A DNA stretch of 57,018 nt from Humibacillus sp. DSM 29435 (GTDB lineage: Bacteria; Actinomycetota; Actinomycetes; Actinomycetales; Dermatophilaceae), in the NCBI RefSeq assembly GCF_001758225.1, contig NZ_MAST01000022.1:1-57018 (forward strand). The letters are read 5' to 3'. The position numbers were made by a program, and so were the translations under genes. A model generated the notes under the pieces. It searched no databases and was not told the origin of the DNA. It saw only the letters and a program-made list of their open reading frames with translations. Shown one piece after another: positions 7,328 through 15,699 of this stretch (position 1 is the stretch's first letter; each line of letters opens with the position of its first letter).

Positions 7328-10300
7328 TCAGAGGCGCGACACGCGGACGTGGGCCACCCCAAACGCGACGAGCTGCACCGCGACCTCGTTGCCCACCGCC
7401 CCGTCCGGGCTCTGCGATCGCAGGCCGTCGGGCAGCCCGGCCCGGAAGGTGACGTCGTGGTCGCGCAGGTTGGTGAGGTGCAGCGTCAGCCGCGTCGGGT
7501 CGTCGCCCTGCCGCACCTGGACGTCGACGTCGACGTCGGGTCTGACCAGCCCCAGGTTGCCCTCCCGGTAGGCCGTCGAACCCGTCGGGGCGAAGCGGTC
7601 GAGCGGCAGAATCTCGCTTGCCTGCGCCCCCAACCGGGCGGTGCGCCCGAACCTGGTCGACGCGGCGGGGTCGAACTCGGCGGCCACCTCGAACCGGTAC
7701 CGGAACCGGGTCGGTCCGGGCTGCCACGGCGGCACGTTGCACGGCCAGAAGTTGTTCATGGCGTAGGAGTACAGATGGCTCGCTCCCTGGGGGAAGCTCG
7801 TGGGCCAGATGCCGCGAACCACGTCACCGGTGGTGAAGAGGGGCGTGTCGAGGGGAGTCCAGCGCACCTCTCCCTCCTGGGACTGGAGCGAGACCGTGTT
7901 GGTGACGGCTCCCCACTCGTTGGAGGCCCCCGGTCCGTGGTCGGTGCTCGGGCACACCCAGCCCAGGGGCCGGTCGTAGCGCAGCACCGGAGCGGTGCCC
8001 CTGAACGGGAAGCACACGTAGACGGCCTCCATATCGAGACAGGGAGCCTTGGTGAGCCTCACGTCGAGGTCGCAGACCCCGGTGTCGTCACGGAGCAGCA
8101 GCTCGACCGTGACGTCGTCGACGCCGAATCCCCCGCCGCACCACCGCAACCGCATCCCGTCTGGGGTGCTCTTGCGACCGACGTAGGCCAATTCCGGCGA
8201 GTCCGTCACGAGATGGCTGGGCTCCGGGTCGGCGACGTAGCGGAAGTTCTCGATCGGCAGGGTCCGCTCGCGGCGGTGGCCGTGGACGTCCGCCGGGCGG
8301 GCCAGCTTGTCCGATGCCGCTGCGACGAAACGTGTCTCGCCCGCTCGGACGATCTGGCCGAGCCGTACCGCGGCCGCTTCGTCGAGCAGCTCGCGGCCCG
8401 TGGGTCGGTGCCGGATCGACCGTGGCAGCTGCGTCTTCGGGTCCAGCACCACCTCCCAGCCCGGGGTGATGATGGGCTCGTCGAGCGGCGTTCGTGCGAA
8501 GCCGTGATGTCGCTCGGGCTCGGACGTCGTGCCGTGCGGCGCGACCTCCCCTCCCGGCACGGTGAAGTGCCCCGCCGTCATCGGCAGAAAGCGCCACGAG
8601 TGCGCCGGCAGGGCGCCGAGCGGCAGCCTTACGCGACGGAGCCCCGCGCAGCTGCTGAGCATCTCGAGCGGGATCGGCTCGGAGTCGCGGTCCAGCAGGT
8701 CCACACCGTCCGACAGGTCGAGCTCACAGTCAAGGTCGGCCGTCCAGGCGTGCGGGTTGAACACGAGGAACCCTGGCCCACGCACGTCGGCGCGTTCGGA
8801 CAGCTGAGCCAGGTGCCGCCGCATCTCGTCGACCGCGACTCGCTGGGCGTCGTTGATGTAGCGGGTCTTCCAGCCGAGCTGGTCGGCTACCGGCGATGCG
8901 TGCGGGTGCGACATGCTCCGGCTCCACGTCAGCGTGTGCTCGGCGGCGATGGACAGGTCTGACCAGGCACGATCGAGCTCGGTTCGGTTGGTGCGCACGT
9001 TCGAATCAACCACTGAGACCAGGGCCCCCAGGGTCTCGGCGGCCGGCAACAGCACCTGGGTTCGGCGGTAAGCGGCGAACTCGTTTGCGGCAGAGCCGAC
9101 TCCGTCCTCCCAGAAGGTGCCGGTCTCGCTGCGCCAGAGCGGCAGCTCGTCAGCGAGGGGGGCGACTGACGCCAGGTACTCGTCGAAGGTCGAGACCCGG
9201 AACCGGGGCCAGGCGAAGACCGCGTTCCAGCGCTCGACGAAACCGGTGTCGCCGTCGGCGAGGTCTTCGTTGTCGGCGTGGGTGCCGATGACGGCGAGAT
9301 CGGTGGGGAGGTAGTCGGGCCGCTCGTAGCGCTCGACGTAGCGCTCCAGCCCGTTGGTGGCACCGGCCACCGCCTGCGGGTCGGCGGCCATGAACCGCAG
9401 CTGCGAGTAGTGGTCGGCGAAGTGGGCCAGCACCTCTTGCCCGTCTGGCCCCTGCCAGCGCACCGGCGACAACAGGTGCAGCTCGTCACTGGTGTCAGTC
9501 GCGGCCCGGCCGTGGTTCGACATGCCGACGAAGCCCTCGATGCCGAGGTCGGCCAACACGGACGGGATCGACCGGGAGTAGGTCGGCACGTCGGTGAGGT
9601 TGGCGTACCGCATCCCGGTGATCGTCGACGTCGGGAGGGTGAGGGCCAGGTCGGTGGAACGGTAGAGCTCCTCCAGCCCCACCACGCCGGTGAGGAAGTT
9701 GCTGTGGAAGGCGTTGATCCCGATCCGGCCGTCGGCAATGGCTCTGTACATCAGCGCGATCCGGGCCGGCGCCCGGGTGCGCAGGTACTCGGCCACCACG
9801 ACACTGCCGTCGACGCAGAACCGGAAGTCGGGGTCGAGGTCGATGCGGGCGAGGGCGCGGTCGATGTTGCGGCAGTGCAGCTCGAGCACCTTGCCCTGGG
9901 CGTCGGTGAAGCCCAGGTCGAGGTGTACGTGCGGGATCAGGTGCAGGGTCCAGCGTCGGCACGGCGATACTCGGAGACGGTGCGTGTCGTGGCCCACGCG
10001 AACATTGACGTCGGCAACAGCGTCGAAGCCCGGCACCGGCATCCGCGCACGGAACATCCCGAAGTCACGACCGGAGCCCGCTACCGTCACCTGCGTTCGA
10101 AACCCCGGCCACTCGACGCTGACCGGCTCGGGGGGGCTGGTGCCGGCCGCCCACGTCACGTCGACGTCGACGAGCGGGGCCTCGGCTCCGTCGTGGTGGA
10201 CGAACAGTGGGGTGGGCCGCAGCGCCACCACGGGCTCGGTGGGCAGGGACGACACCGCGATGAGCGCGACAGCCGACCAGCGCAGGTAGGCGCCGAACCA

Positions 10301-10831
10301 GCGGCCGTAGTGGGACCGCGCTGCCGGCAGCACCTCCCCCGGACCGTAGGTGACCTCGTGGGTCGCGGCCAGTCGGCCCTCTCCCAGCGCGGCCGCCCGG
10401 TCGATGGCCGTCGTTACGGTGAGGGTGTGCCGGCCGGGGGCCAGCCAGGCCGCAGGTAGTCCGACCTCCAGGTGCACGACGCCCGCCACGGGGCCCGGCT
10501 CGCCCGTCTGGGTGCGGTCACGCCGCGTGACCACGGGATGGAAAAGCCCACGGTGGATGCCGTCGAGCGTGATCTCGAGATCGGGGCACGGCCCACGTTC
10601 GGCCGAGAACCTCAGCGAGAGCACCGCGTCGGCGGCGCTCTGCAGCTCGAACTCGACCACGACCCGGTGACCCCGGTAGCCGCCGCTGGCGTCGAAGACC
10701 CCGGGCTGCACGGCCGGCCAGGTGCCGGCCCCGGTCGACACGTCGAGCCGGGCGGTGGGAAGCCCGTCCTCCACCAGCCACTGCGGGTCGGCGGGGTTGG
10801 GAGTGCACGACCACAGAGAGCTCGAGGTCAC
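7328..10831 (-). CDS. Large GH38-like glycoside hydrolase (alpha-mannosidase superfamily) with N-terminal beta domain
   Basis: This is a 1167-residue protein without a signal peptide. Residues about 45-150 form an all-beta segment resembling the carbohydrate-binding domain of rhamnogalacturonan lyases. A barrel then begins with LHLIPHVHLDLGFTD (His301, His303, Asp305), a variant of the GH38 zinc-binding H-x-D-x-G motif. Asp414 in NLTDVPTYSRS sits where GH38 enzymes carry the nucleophile. A long beta-rich C-terminal half (650-1167) matches the usual alpha-mannosidase layout. The HLDLGFTD form recalls the GH38-related DUF5054 group, so specificity is uncertain. The GTG at 10831 follows GGAAGG. 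It is divergent from the GH28 gene with only 30 bp between the starts. Confidence 0.75.
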   Translation of the reverse strand: MTSSSLWSCTPNPADPQWLVEDGLPTARLDVSTGAGTWPAVQPGVFDASGGYRGHRVVVEFELQSAADAVLSLRFSAERGPCPDLEITLDGIHRGLFHPVVTRRDRTQTGEPGPVAGVVHLEVGLPAAWLAPGRHTLTVTTAIDRAAALGEGRLAATHEVTYGPGEVLPAARSHYGRWFGAYLRWSAVALIAVSSLPTEPVVALRPTPLFVHHDGAEAPLVDVDVTWAAGTSPPEPVSVEWPGFRTQVTVAGSGRDFGMFRARMPVPGFDAVADVNVRVGHDTHRLRVSPCRRWTLHLIPHVHLDLGFTDAQGKVLELHCRNIDRALARIDLDPDFRFCVDGSVVVAEYLRTRAPARIALMYRAIADGRIGINAFHSNFLTGVVGLEELYRSTDLALTLPTSTITGMRYANLTDVPTYSRSIPSVLADLGIEGFVGMSNHGRAATDTSDELHLLSPVRWQGPDGQEVLAHFADHYSQLRFMAADPQAVAGATNGLERYVERYERPDYLPTDLAVIGTHADNEDLADGDTGFVERWNAVFAWPRFRVSTFDEYLASVAPLADELPLWRSETGTFWEDGVGSAANEFAAYRRTQVLLPAAETLGALVSVVDSNVRTNRTELDRAWSDLSIAAEHTLTWSRSMSHPHASPVADQLGWKTRYINDAQRVAVDEMRRHLAQLSERADVRGPGFLVFNPHAWTADLDCELDLSDGVDLLDRDSEPIPLEMLSSCAGLRRVRLPLGALPAHSWRFLPMTAGHFTVPGGEVAPHGTTSEPERHHGFARTPLDEPIITPGWEVVLDPKTQLPRSIRHRPTGRELLDEAAAVRLGQIVRAGETRFVAAASDKLARPADVHGHRRERTLPIENFRYVADPEPSHLVTDSPELAYVGRKSTPDGMRLRWCGGGFGVDDVTVELLLRDDTGVCDLDVRLTKAPCLDMEAVYVCFPFRGTAPVLRYDRPLGWVCPSTDHGPGASNEWGAVTNTVSLQSQEGEVRWTPLDTPLFTTGDVVRGIWPTSFPQGASHLYSYAMNNFWPCNVPPWQPGPTRFRYRFEVAAEFDPAASTRFGRTARLGAQASEILPLDRFAPTGSTAYREGNLGLVRPDVDVDVQVRQGDDPTRLTLHLTNLRDHDVTFRAGLPDGLRSQSPDGAVGNEVAVQLVAFGVAHVRVSRL

Positions 10832-10861
10832 GTGAGCCGCCTTCCGCAGTAGGGTCTGTCC

Positions 10862-12196
10862 GTGGATACTTCAAACTTTACAGTAACTGTCTTCGGAGCC
10901 GTTGGTGACGGCCTGTGCAACGACACGGCAGCAGTCCAGTCCGCCATCGACGCACGTCACGCCGCCGGTGGTGGCCGGGTCGTGATCCCGGCCGGTGGGA
11001 CCTTTCGCTGCGGCACGATCTCACTGCGGTCGGGCATCGACCTGCACCTCGAGGCCGGCGCCACCCTGCAGGCCAGCCCCGACGACGCCACCTACACCGT
11101 CCGCCGCCAGACCGGGGGGCTGGCAGGCGGCAGTCCGCACGACGACCCCGAGCCGAGCACCATGTTCATCACCGCCGAGAACTGTCACGACGTCTCGATC
11201 ACCGGGCAGGGCACGATCGACGGGGGCGGCCGCTTCTTCATCCAGGCCAATCTGGGCGACATCCACGAGATGACCCACGTACGCCCTTACACGGTCTTTC
11301 TCATCGGCTGCGAGCGAGTGACGATCCGCGACGTGACGGTTCGCGACGCCGCCTACTGGACCGTGCGACTGTCCGGATGCCGCAGCGCCCTTGTCGACGC
11401 GATCACCATCGCGAACGACCTGAAGCTGCCGAACAACGACGGAATCGACATCGACACGTGTCAGCGCGTGCGCATCACGAACTGCGACATCGTAACCGCC
11501 GACGACGGCATCTGCATCAAGACCTGCCAGGAGTCGAAGGAGTTCGGGGAGTGCTCTGACGTCACGGTCACCGGGTGCACCATCGTCAGCCGGTCGGCGG
11601 CCATCTGCATCGGGTCGGAGATCGCCTCGCCCATTCGCAACGTGGTGGTCAGCACCTGCGTCATCTCCGACAGCCATCGCGGCCTGGCCCTCAAGCTGTC
11701 GGAGCCGGGCGGGGTGCACAACGTGCTGTTCACCGACATCGTCGTCGAGACGCGGTTCTTCGACTCGCGCTTCTGGGGTGGTGGTGAGCCCATCTACCTC
11801 TCGAGCTACCCCTGGCGCGGCGGGAGTGGCACCGCCCGCAACATCCGGTTCCACCACATCCTGGCCCGCAGCGAGAACGGGGTCTTGGTCCGCTCCGAGG
11901 AGCCAGGCTGCATCAGCGGCCTCGTGCTGTCTGACGTACGCGTGGAGATCGACCGCTGGAGCGGCGAGCCGGGCGGGTTCTGGGACCTCATGCCCCACCC
12001 GGCCGGTACGCGAGTCGACCACGAGACGAGCGGCATCCACCTCGAACGGCTCACCGACGTGCGACTCGACGACTGCGAGGTCGTCTGGGCCCAGCCGGCC
12101 GGCTCGCGCGACGCCGATCTCGAACAGGCTCTGACCGTGGTGGACGTGGACGACCTACGAACCACCGGCTTCCGTGGCGAGTCCGCCCAGCTCTGA
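10862..12196 (+). CDS. GH28-family glycoside hydrolase (polygalacturonase-like)
   Basis: This is a 444-residue right-handed beta-helix. It opens with FTVTVFGAVGDGLCNDTAAVQSA, the usual GH28 start. The catalytic region is NNDGIDIDTC (Asp193, Asp196) and ADDGICIKT (Asp214, Asp215). Where fungal endo-enzymes have GHG this protein has IGSEIASPIRNV, as in bacterial exo-acting and unsaturated-rhamnogalacturonan-type GH28 members. It has no signal peptide, so it would act on imported oligosaccharides. The GTG at 10862 is the only start that keeps the first strand; no good ribosome-binding site is visible, so the mRNA may be leaderless. A putative operator lies within its first codons. Confidence 0.85.
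   Translation: MDTSNFTVTVFGAVGDGLCNDTAAVQSAIDARHAAGGGRVVIPAGGTFRCGTISLRSGIDLHLEAGATLQASPDDATYTVRRQTGGLAGGSPHDDPEPSTMFITAENCHDVSITGQGTIDGGGRFFIQANLGDIHEMTHVRPYTVFLIGCERVTIRDVTVRDAAYWTVRLSGCRSALVDAITIANDLKLPNNDGIDIDTCQRVRITNCDIVTADDGICIKTCQESKEFGECSDVTVTGCTIVSRSAAICIGSEIASPIRNVVVSTCVISDSHRGLALKLSEPGGVHNVLFTDIVVETRFFDSRFWGGGEPIYLSSYPWRGGSGTARNIRFHHILARSENGVLVRSEEPGCISGLVLSDVRVEIDRWSGEPGGFWDLMPHPAGTRVDHETSGIHLERLTDVRLDDCEVVWAQPAGSRDADLEQALTVVDVDDLRTTGFRGESAQL
10877..10889 (+). promoter_or_regulatory. Putative operator TTTACAGTAACTG (copy 1)
   Basis: TTTACAGTAACTG, with a TTAC-A-GTAA palindromic core, lies in the first codons of the GH28 gene and 46-58 bp upstream of the divergent GH38-like gene. 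The exact reverse complement occurs before the GH26 gene (12245-12257), and a 10/13 match occurs in the ROK/kdgK intergenic region. A bound repressor here could silence both divergent genes. The assignment to the ROK regulator is inference. Confidence 0.5.
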
Positions 12197-12207
12197 ACCG
12201 TTGATGA

Positions 12208-12222
12208 TTTAACCGGTTACAG
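12208..12222 (+). promoter_or_regulatory. Palindromic site TTTAACCGGTTACAG upstream of GH26
   Basis: It contains the perfect 10-bp palindrome TAACCGGTTA (12210-12219), just after the GH28 stop and about 130 bp before the GH26 start. The CG-centred AACCGGTT form is typical of LacI-family operators. No LacI regulator is encoded in the window, so the binding protein is unknown. Confidence 0.4.
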
Positions 12223-12244
12223 GGGTTGTGCCGGGGTTTGTGGC

Positions 12245-12257
12245 CAGTTACTGTAAA
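12245..12257 (-). promoter_or_regulatory. Putative operator, copy 2 (reverse complement of the GH28 site)
   Basis: CAGTTACTGTAAA on the plus strand is the exact reverse complement of the 13-mer at 10877-10889. It lies 93 bp before the GH26 start codon, in the region where the GH26 promoter is expected. A chance 13-base identity between two intergenic sites 1.4 kb apart in GC-rich DNA is unlikely, so a shared regulator is inferred. Confidence 0.5.
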
Positions 12258-12349
12258 ACTCGAACTAAGTGATCTCGCGCTGGCCGGCTCGTGCCGCCAC
12301 CCACGAGACGCCCGCCCGCATCACCTCCCCGAGTTCGACGGAGAACACC

Positions 12350-15235
12350 ATGGGATCGCATCGTCTTCGCACCGCCATCGCCGTTGTCGCGGCCGCTGCC
12401 ACCGGCGCGCTGTCACTCGGAGGGGCCGCGGTGGGTGTCGCGTCCGCGGCCAGCAGCACCACTTCGACGCCGGCGGCCGCGGCCGTCGCGGGGCAGGTGA
12501 ACATCGTCGACAAGGACGCCACGGCCCAGACGAAGTCGCTGTTCTCGTACCTGAGCACCACGCGCGGCCAGCAGGTGTTGTTCGGAGCGCAACACACCAC
12601 CGACAACGGAATCACCTTCACCAGCACCGGGCCGGACGAGACCCGGTCTGACGTGTTGGGCGCGGTGGGTGACTACCCGGCCATCTTCGGCTTCGACACC
12701 CTCATCCTCGAAGGCGGGGAAGGGCCCGGCGTGGCGGGCAAGTCGTTGATGGAGAACGTGGCCCCGTTCCGAACCGACATCCAGACGGCGCACCGGCTGG
12801 GCGGCATCCCCGAGATCAGTGCCCACATGGAGAACTTCGCCACGGGCAAGAACTTCACCGACCCAACGGGCGAGACGGTGAGCCACATCCTGCCCGGCGG
12901 TGACAAGAACGCCGCGTTCAACGACTACCTCGACGCCATTGCCGCGGTGGCCACCACCTCGACCGACGACGCGGGTCAAGCGATCCCGATGATCTTCCGG
13001 CCGTTCCACGAGAACACCGGCAACTGGTTCTGGTGGGGCGCCGGGCGGGCGACCACGGGCGAGTACAAGGAGCTCTACCGCTACGCGGTGGAGTACCTGC
13101 GCGACACCCGCCACGTGCACAACCTGCTCTACGCGTTCTCTCCCAACGCCTCCTTCGGTGGCGACCAGACGCGCTACCTGGCCACCTACCCGGGTGACCC
13201 GTGGGTCGACATCCTCGGTTACGACGCGTACGAGTACAACAACGATCCCGACAACTCTGATGCCTACGTGGCCAGTGTCGTGACCGACCTCGCCATGGTC
13301 TCGCGCACGGCCGACTCGCACGACAAGATCGCGGCGTTCACAGAGTTCGGCCGCAACGGCGCGCGAACCATCCAACCCACCGGCAACAAGAGCCTGCAGT
13401 TCTTCACCGATCTGCTCAACGGCATCAAGGCCGACCCCGACGCGAGACGGATCGCCTACATGTTGACCTGGGCCAACTTCGGCCCAGGTGAGGTGTACCA
13501 GATCTACGTTCCCAACGCGGCGTACACCGACGCTGCGGGCGTGCAGCAGCCGGCGAACGACCTGCTGCCCGACTTCCAGGCTTTCTACGCCGACAGCTAC
13601 AGCGGGTTCGCCCGCGACATCCCGGCTGACGCCCTGACCCAGACCGGCCTGACCGCGACCCCGGCCACGCCGACCCTGCGCGTGGTCTCTCCGGCCGACG
13701 GCGTGCGAATCACCGACCCGACCACCACCGTGCGGGTCAAGGCCACCGTCAACCCGGCGACCTCCGTCTCCTTCACGACCGGCGACGACCCCACCGCACA
13801 CGCTCTGACCCTCGGCGCCGACGGTTACTGGGAGGCCACCTGGAACATCGGAACCGAGAACCTCACCAACGCCAGCAGCCGCATCGACGTCACCGCCACC
13901 TACCCCGACGGCGTAGCGATGACCGCCACCTCCGCCGTCATCCTCGGCGCCGCCCCGACCCTGCCCAACGGCGTCGTCGACACCTTCGAGGGCTACGGCG
14001 ACAACGCCGCCCTGCAGGGGGCCTACACCTTCAACAACACGACCTCGAGCGATCTCACGCTCGACACCACCCACGCGTCGGAGGGCAGGAACGGGGTCTC
14101 GTTCGCCTACGACTTCAGCGCCAGGGACTACCAGGGCTTCGGCCGGGCCTTCACCCCCGCGCAGGACTGGTCCGGGTTCGACCAGCTTCAGGCCCACCTG
14201 CTGCCCGACGGCTCGAACCAGAAGCTCGTGCTGCAGTTCGATGCAGGTGGCGCCACCTTCGAGGCCTACCCCTCCCTCGCCGGCACCACCCCGCTTGACC
14301 TGGCGATCCCCTTCAGCGAGTTCACGGACAAGGCCGGAACCCACCCGGCCCCCACCGCTGCACAGCTGACGTCCGTGACCCAGTTCTACGTCTACCTCAA
14401 CAAGACCGACAGCTACTCCTCGCCCGGCAGCATCGGCCTCGACGACATCCACGCCGGCCTCAGCATCCCGGCGGGTCCGACCGTCATCGACGTACCGACG
14501 GCCCCGCTCTGGACCGACACCTGCGGACCCGACAACAACGGCAGCTTCTCCGGCTACACCGACACCGACCAGTACACCTGGAAGGTCACCGACCACTCCA
14601 CCCTCAACGGCAAGGTCGGCATCACCGTCACCGCCAAGCCCGGCTACGCCTTCCCGGAAGGCGCCCGCACCCGCTGGACCCGCACCCAGAACAACACTCC
14701 GTGCCTGATCGACGTACCGACGGCCCCGGTCTGGACCGACGCCTGCGGACCCGACAACAACGGCAGCTTCTCCGGCTACACCGACACCGACCAGTACACC
14801 TGGAAGGTCACCGACCACTCCACCCTCAACGGCAAGGTCGGCATCACCGTCACCGCCAAGGCCGGCTACGCCTTCCCGGAAGGCGCCCGCACCCGCTGGA
14901 CCCGCACCCAGAACAACACGCGCTGCGCAGCCACGATCAGCGCCACCACCACGGCGCAGACGTGCTCGACCGCCGGGGGCCCGGTGCCCGGGTCACTGAG
15001 CTTGGTCAAGACCCGCATCCGCTCGGCCTACGTCTACGTCGGACCCACCACCGGCACCAAGGCCGGTGACCTGTCGGCCTTGGCGCCTGGTGAGTACCTG
15101 GTCATCGCCACCGCCGCGGACGGGTCTGCGTTCACGACCGTTCCCAACGGGTGGAAGCCCAGCCCCACCCGCGACTCGGCCGGCAACGTCGTCAAGGTCA
15201 GTCGCGTCGTGACCATCGCCGCTGCTGCCTGCTGA
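12350..15235 (+). CDS. Secreted modular GH26 beta-mannanase
   Basis: This is a 961-residue exported protein with a signal peptide at residues 1-34. The GH26 domain (about 50-440) carries the acid/base Glu221 in MIFRPFHENTGNWFWWG and the nucleophile Glu332 in AAFTEFGRNG, both in family-typical context. An Ig-like module (about 470-555) is followed by a beta-sandwich (about 565-705, DTFEGYGDN...GLDDIHAG) resembling mannan-binding CBM families such as CBM11/23/27. Two almost identical 74-residue repeats (713-786, 787-860) and a short C-terminal domain complete it. No LPXTG or other anchor is visible. I chose the ATG at 12350 because it gives a proper signal peptide and follows GGAG. It should cut beta-1,4-mannan outside the cell. 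Confidence 0.92.
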   Translation: MGSHRLRTAIAVVAAAATGALSLGGAAVGVASAASSTTSTPAAAAVAGQVNIVDKDATAQTKSLFSYLSTTRGQQVLFGAQHTTDNGITFTSTGPDETRSDVLGAVGDYPAIFGFDTLILEGGEGPGVAGKSLMENVAPFRTDIQTAHRLGGIPEISAHMENFATGKNFTDPTGETVSHILPGGDKNAAFNDYLDAIAAVATTSTDDAGQAIPMIFRPFHENTGNWFWWGAGRATTGEYKELYRYAVEYLRDTRHVHNLLYAFSPNASFGGDQTRYLATYPGDPWVDILGYDAYEYNNDPDNSDAYVASVVTDLAMVSRTADSHDKIAAFTEFGRNGARTIQPTGNKSLQFFTDLLNGIKADPDARRIAYMLTWANFGPGEVYQIYVPNAAYTDAAGVQQPANDLLPDFQAFYADSYSGFARDIPADALTQTGLTATPATPTLRVVSPADGVRITDPTTTVRVKATVNPATSVSFTTGDDPTAHALTLGADGYWEATWNIGTENLTNASSRIDVTATYPDGVAMTATSAVILGAAPTLPNGVVDTFEGYGDNAALQGAYTFNNTTSSDLTLDTTHASEGRNGVSFAYDFSARDYQGFGRAFTPAQDWSGFDQLQAHLLPDGSNQKLVLQFDAGGATFEAYPSLAGTTPLDLAIPFSEFTDKAGTHPAPTAAQLTSVTQFYVYLNKTDSYSSPGSIGLDDIHAGLSIPAGPTVIDVPTAPLWTDTCGPDNNGSFSGYTDTDQYTWKVTDHSTLNGKVGITVTAKPGYAFPEGARTRWTRTQNNTPCLIDVPTAPVWTDACGPDNNGSFSGYTDTDQYTWKVTDHSTLNGKVGITVTAKAGYAFPEGARTRWTRTQNNTRCAATISATTTAQTCSTAGGPVPGSLSLVKTRIRSAYVYVGPTTGTKAGDLSALAPGEYLVIATAADGSAFTTVPNGWKPSPTRDSAGNVVKVSRVVTIAAAAC
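14486..14929 (+). repeat. Two tandem 222-bp repeats inside the GH26 gene
   Basis: Two consecutive 222-bp copies (14486-14707 and 14708-14929) differ at only a handful of bases. Each encodes a 74-residue module containing CGPDNNGSFSGYTDTDQYTW, a VGITVTAK strand, GYAFPEGA and a closing Cys. Modules with AK-GY-FPEGA followed by T-W-T are common in surface and secreted proteins of actinobacteria. The near-identity of the DNA shows a recent duplication or ongoing homogenisation. Confidence 0.93.
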
Positions 15236-15277
15236 CACCGCTGCACGGCCGGGTCGCCGGTGCCCTCGACGACGGGG

Positions 15278-15550
15278 TCAGTCAACCGGCGGCGGCAGCT
15301 GCGGCTTGAACCGACGCACCTCATGGGGCCAGCCGCACGCCTGCGCAATCTTGCCCGCCCACATCGTGGCGGCCTCGTCATCGGCCACGTCGACCACGGC
15401 GAACCCACCCAGAAACTCCTTGGTCTCGTAAGGCCCGGCCGCCTTCATCTCGTCCGTAACCGCCCTGGCGAGCGGTCCACGCCCACGGAACCACTCCTCG
15501 GTGTGCTCGCCCACCCACTGCTGGTTGAAGTACAAGAGGTACTCGGCCAT
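15278..15550 (-). CDS. YciI-family protein
   Basis: This is a 90-residue protein with the YCII ferredoxin-like fold: an N-terminal strand MAEYLLYFNQQW, the helix HTEEWFRGRGPLARAVTDEM, then GGFAVVDVADDEAATMWAGKIAQ and the C-terminal EVRRFKP strand. Small stand-alone YciI proteins of this length are common in actinobacteria, sometimes beside ECF sigma factors, and have no firmly assigned reaction. It lies tail-to-tail with the GH26 gene (42 bp between stops) and downstream of the GH31 gene on the same strand, but has its own 149-bp upstream gap, so it is probably independent of the sugar genes. Confidence 0.8.
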   Translation of the reverse strand: MAEYLLYFNQQWVGEHTEEWFRGRGPLARAVTDEMKAAGPYETKEFLGGFAVVDVADDEAATMWAGKIAQACGWPHEVRRFKPQLPPPVD

Positions 15551-15626
15551 GACCGCTCCTTCGTCTCTGGCGGGCCCCGTGGCCCGCGTTCACCTGACCC
15601 ACGAACGGCGACCCGCGACTACGACA

Positions 15627-15684
15627 CGGTTGTCAGAAAAGTGAACCACCGGTGATGGCGCGGCAGCCCTTCTTCTGACAACCG
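15627..15684. repeat. 12-bp perfect inverted repeat with 34-nt loop downstream of GH31
   Basis: CGGTTGTCAGAA at 15627-15638 is exactly complementary to TTCTGACAACCG at 15673-15684. It lies just after the GH31 stop (leftward transcription) and before the YciI start. The long loop and lack of a T-run are unlike a standard terminator. It could be a transcript-end hairpin or a relic of a very small inverted-repeat element. Confidence 0.6.
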
Positions 15685-15699
15685 GGGCCCGTAGGCGTC

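Noticed and set aside
7349-10459. Long plus-strand open frames antisense to the GH38-like gene
   Set aside because: The minus-strand frame has continuous GH38-like homology and a good ribosome-binding site; the antisense frames show only low-complexity R/V/G/H composition.
12413-14818. An 801-codon minus-strand frame over the GH26 gene
   Set aside because: It repeats motifs only because the plus-strand gene contains the 222-bp duplication; no domain is recognisable and the GH26 frame is certain.
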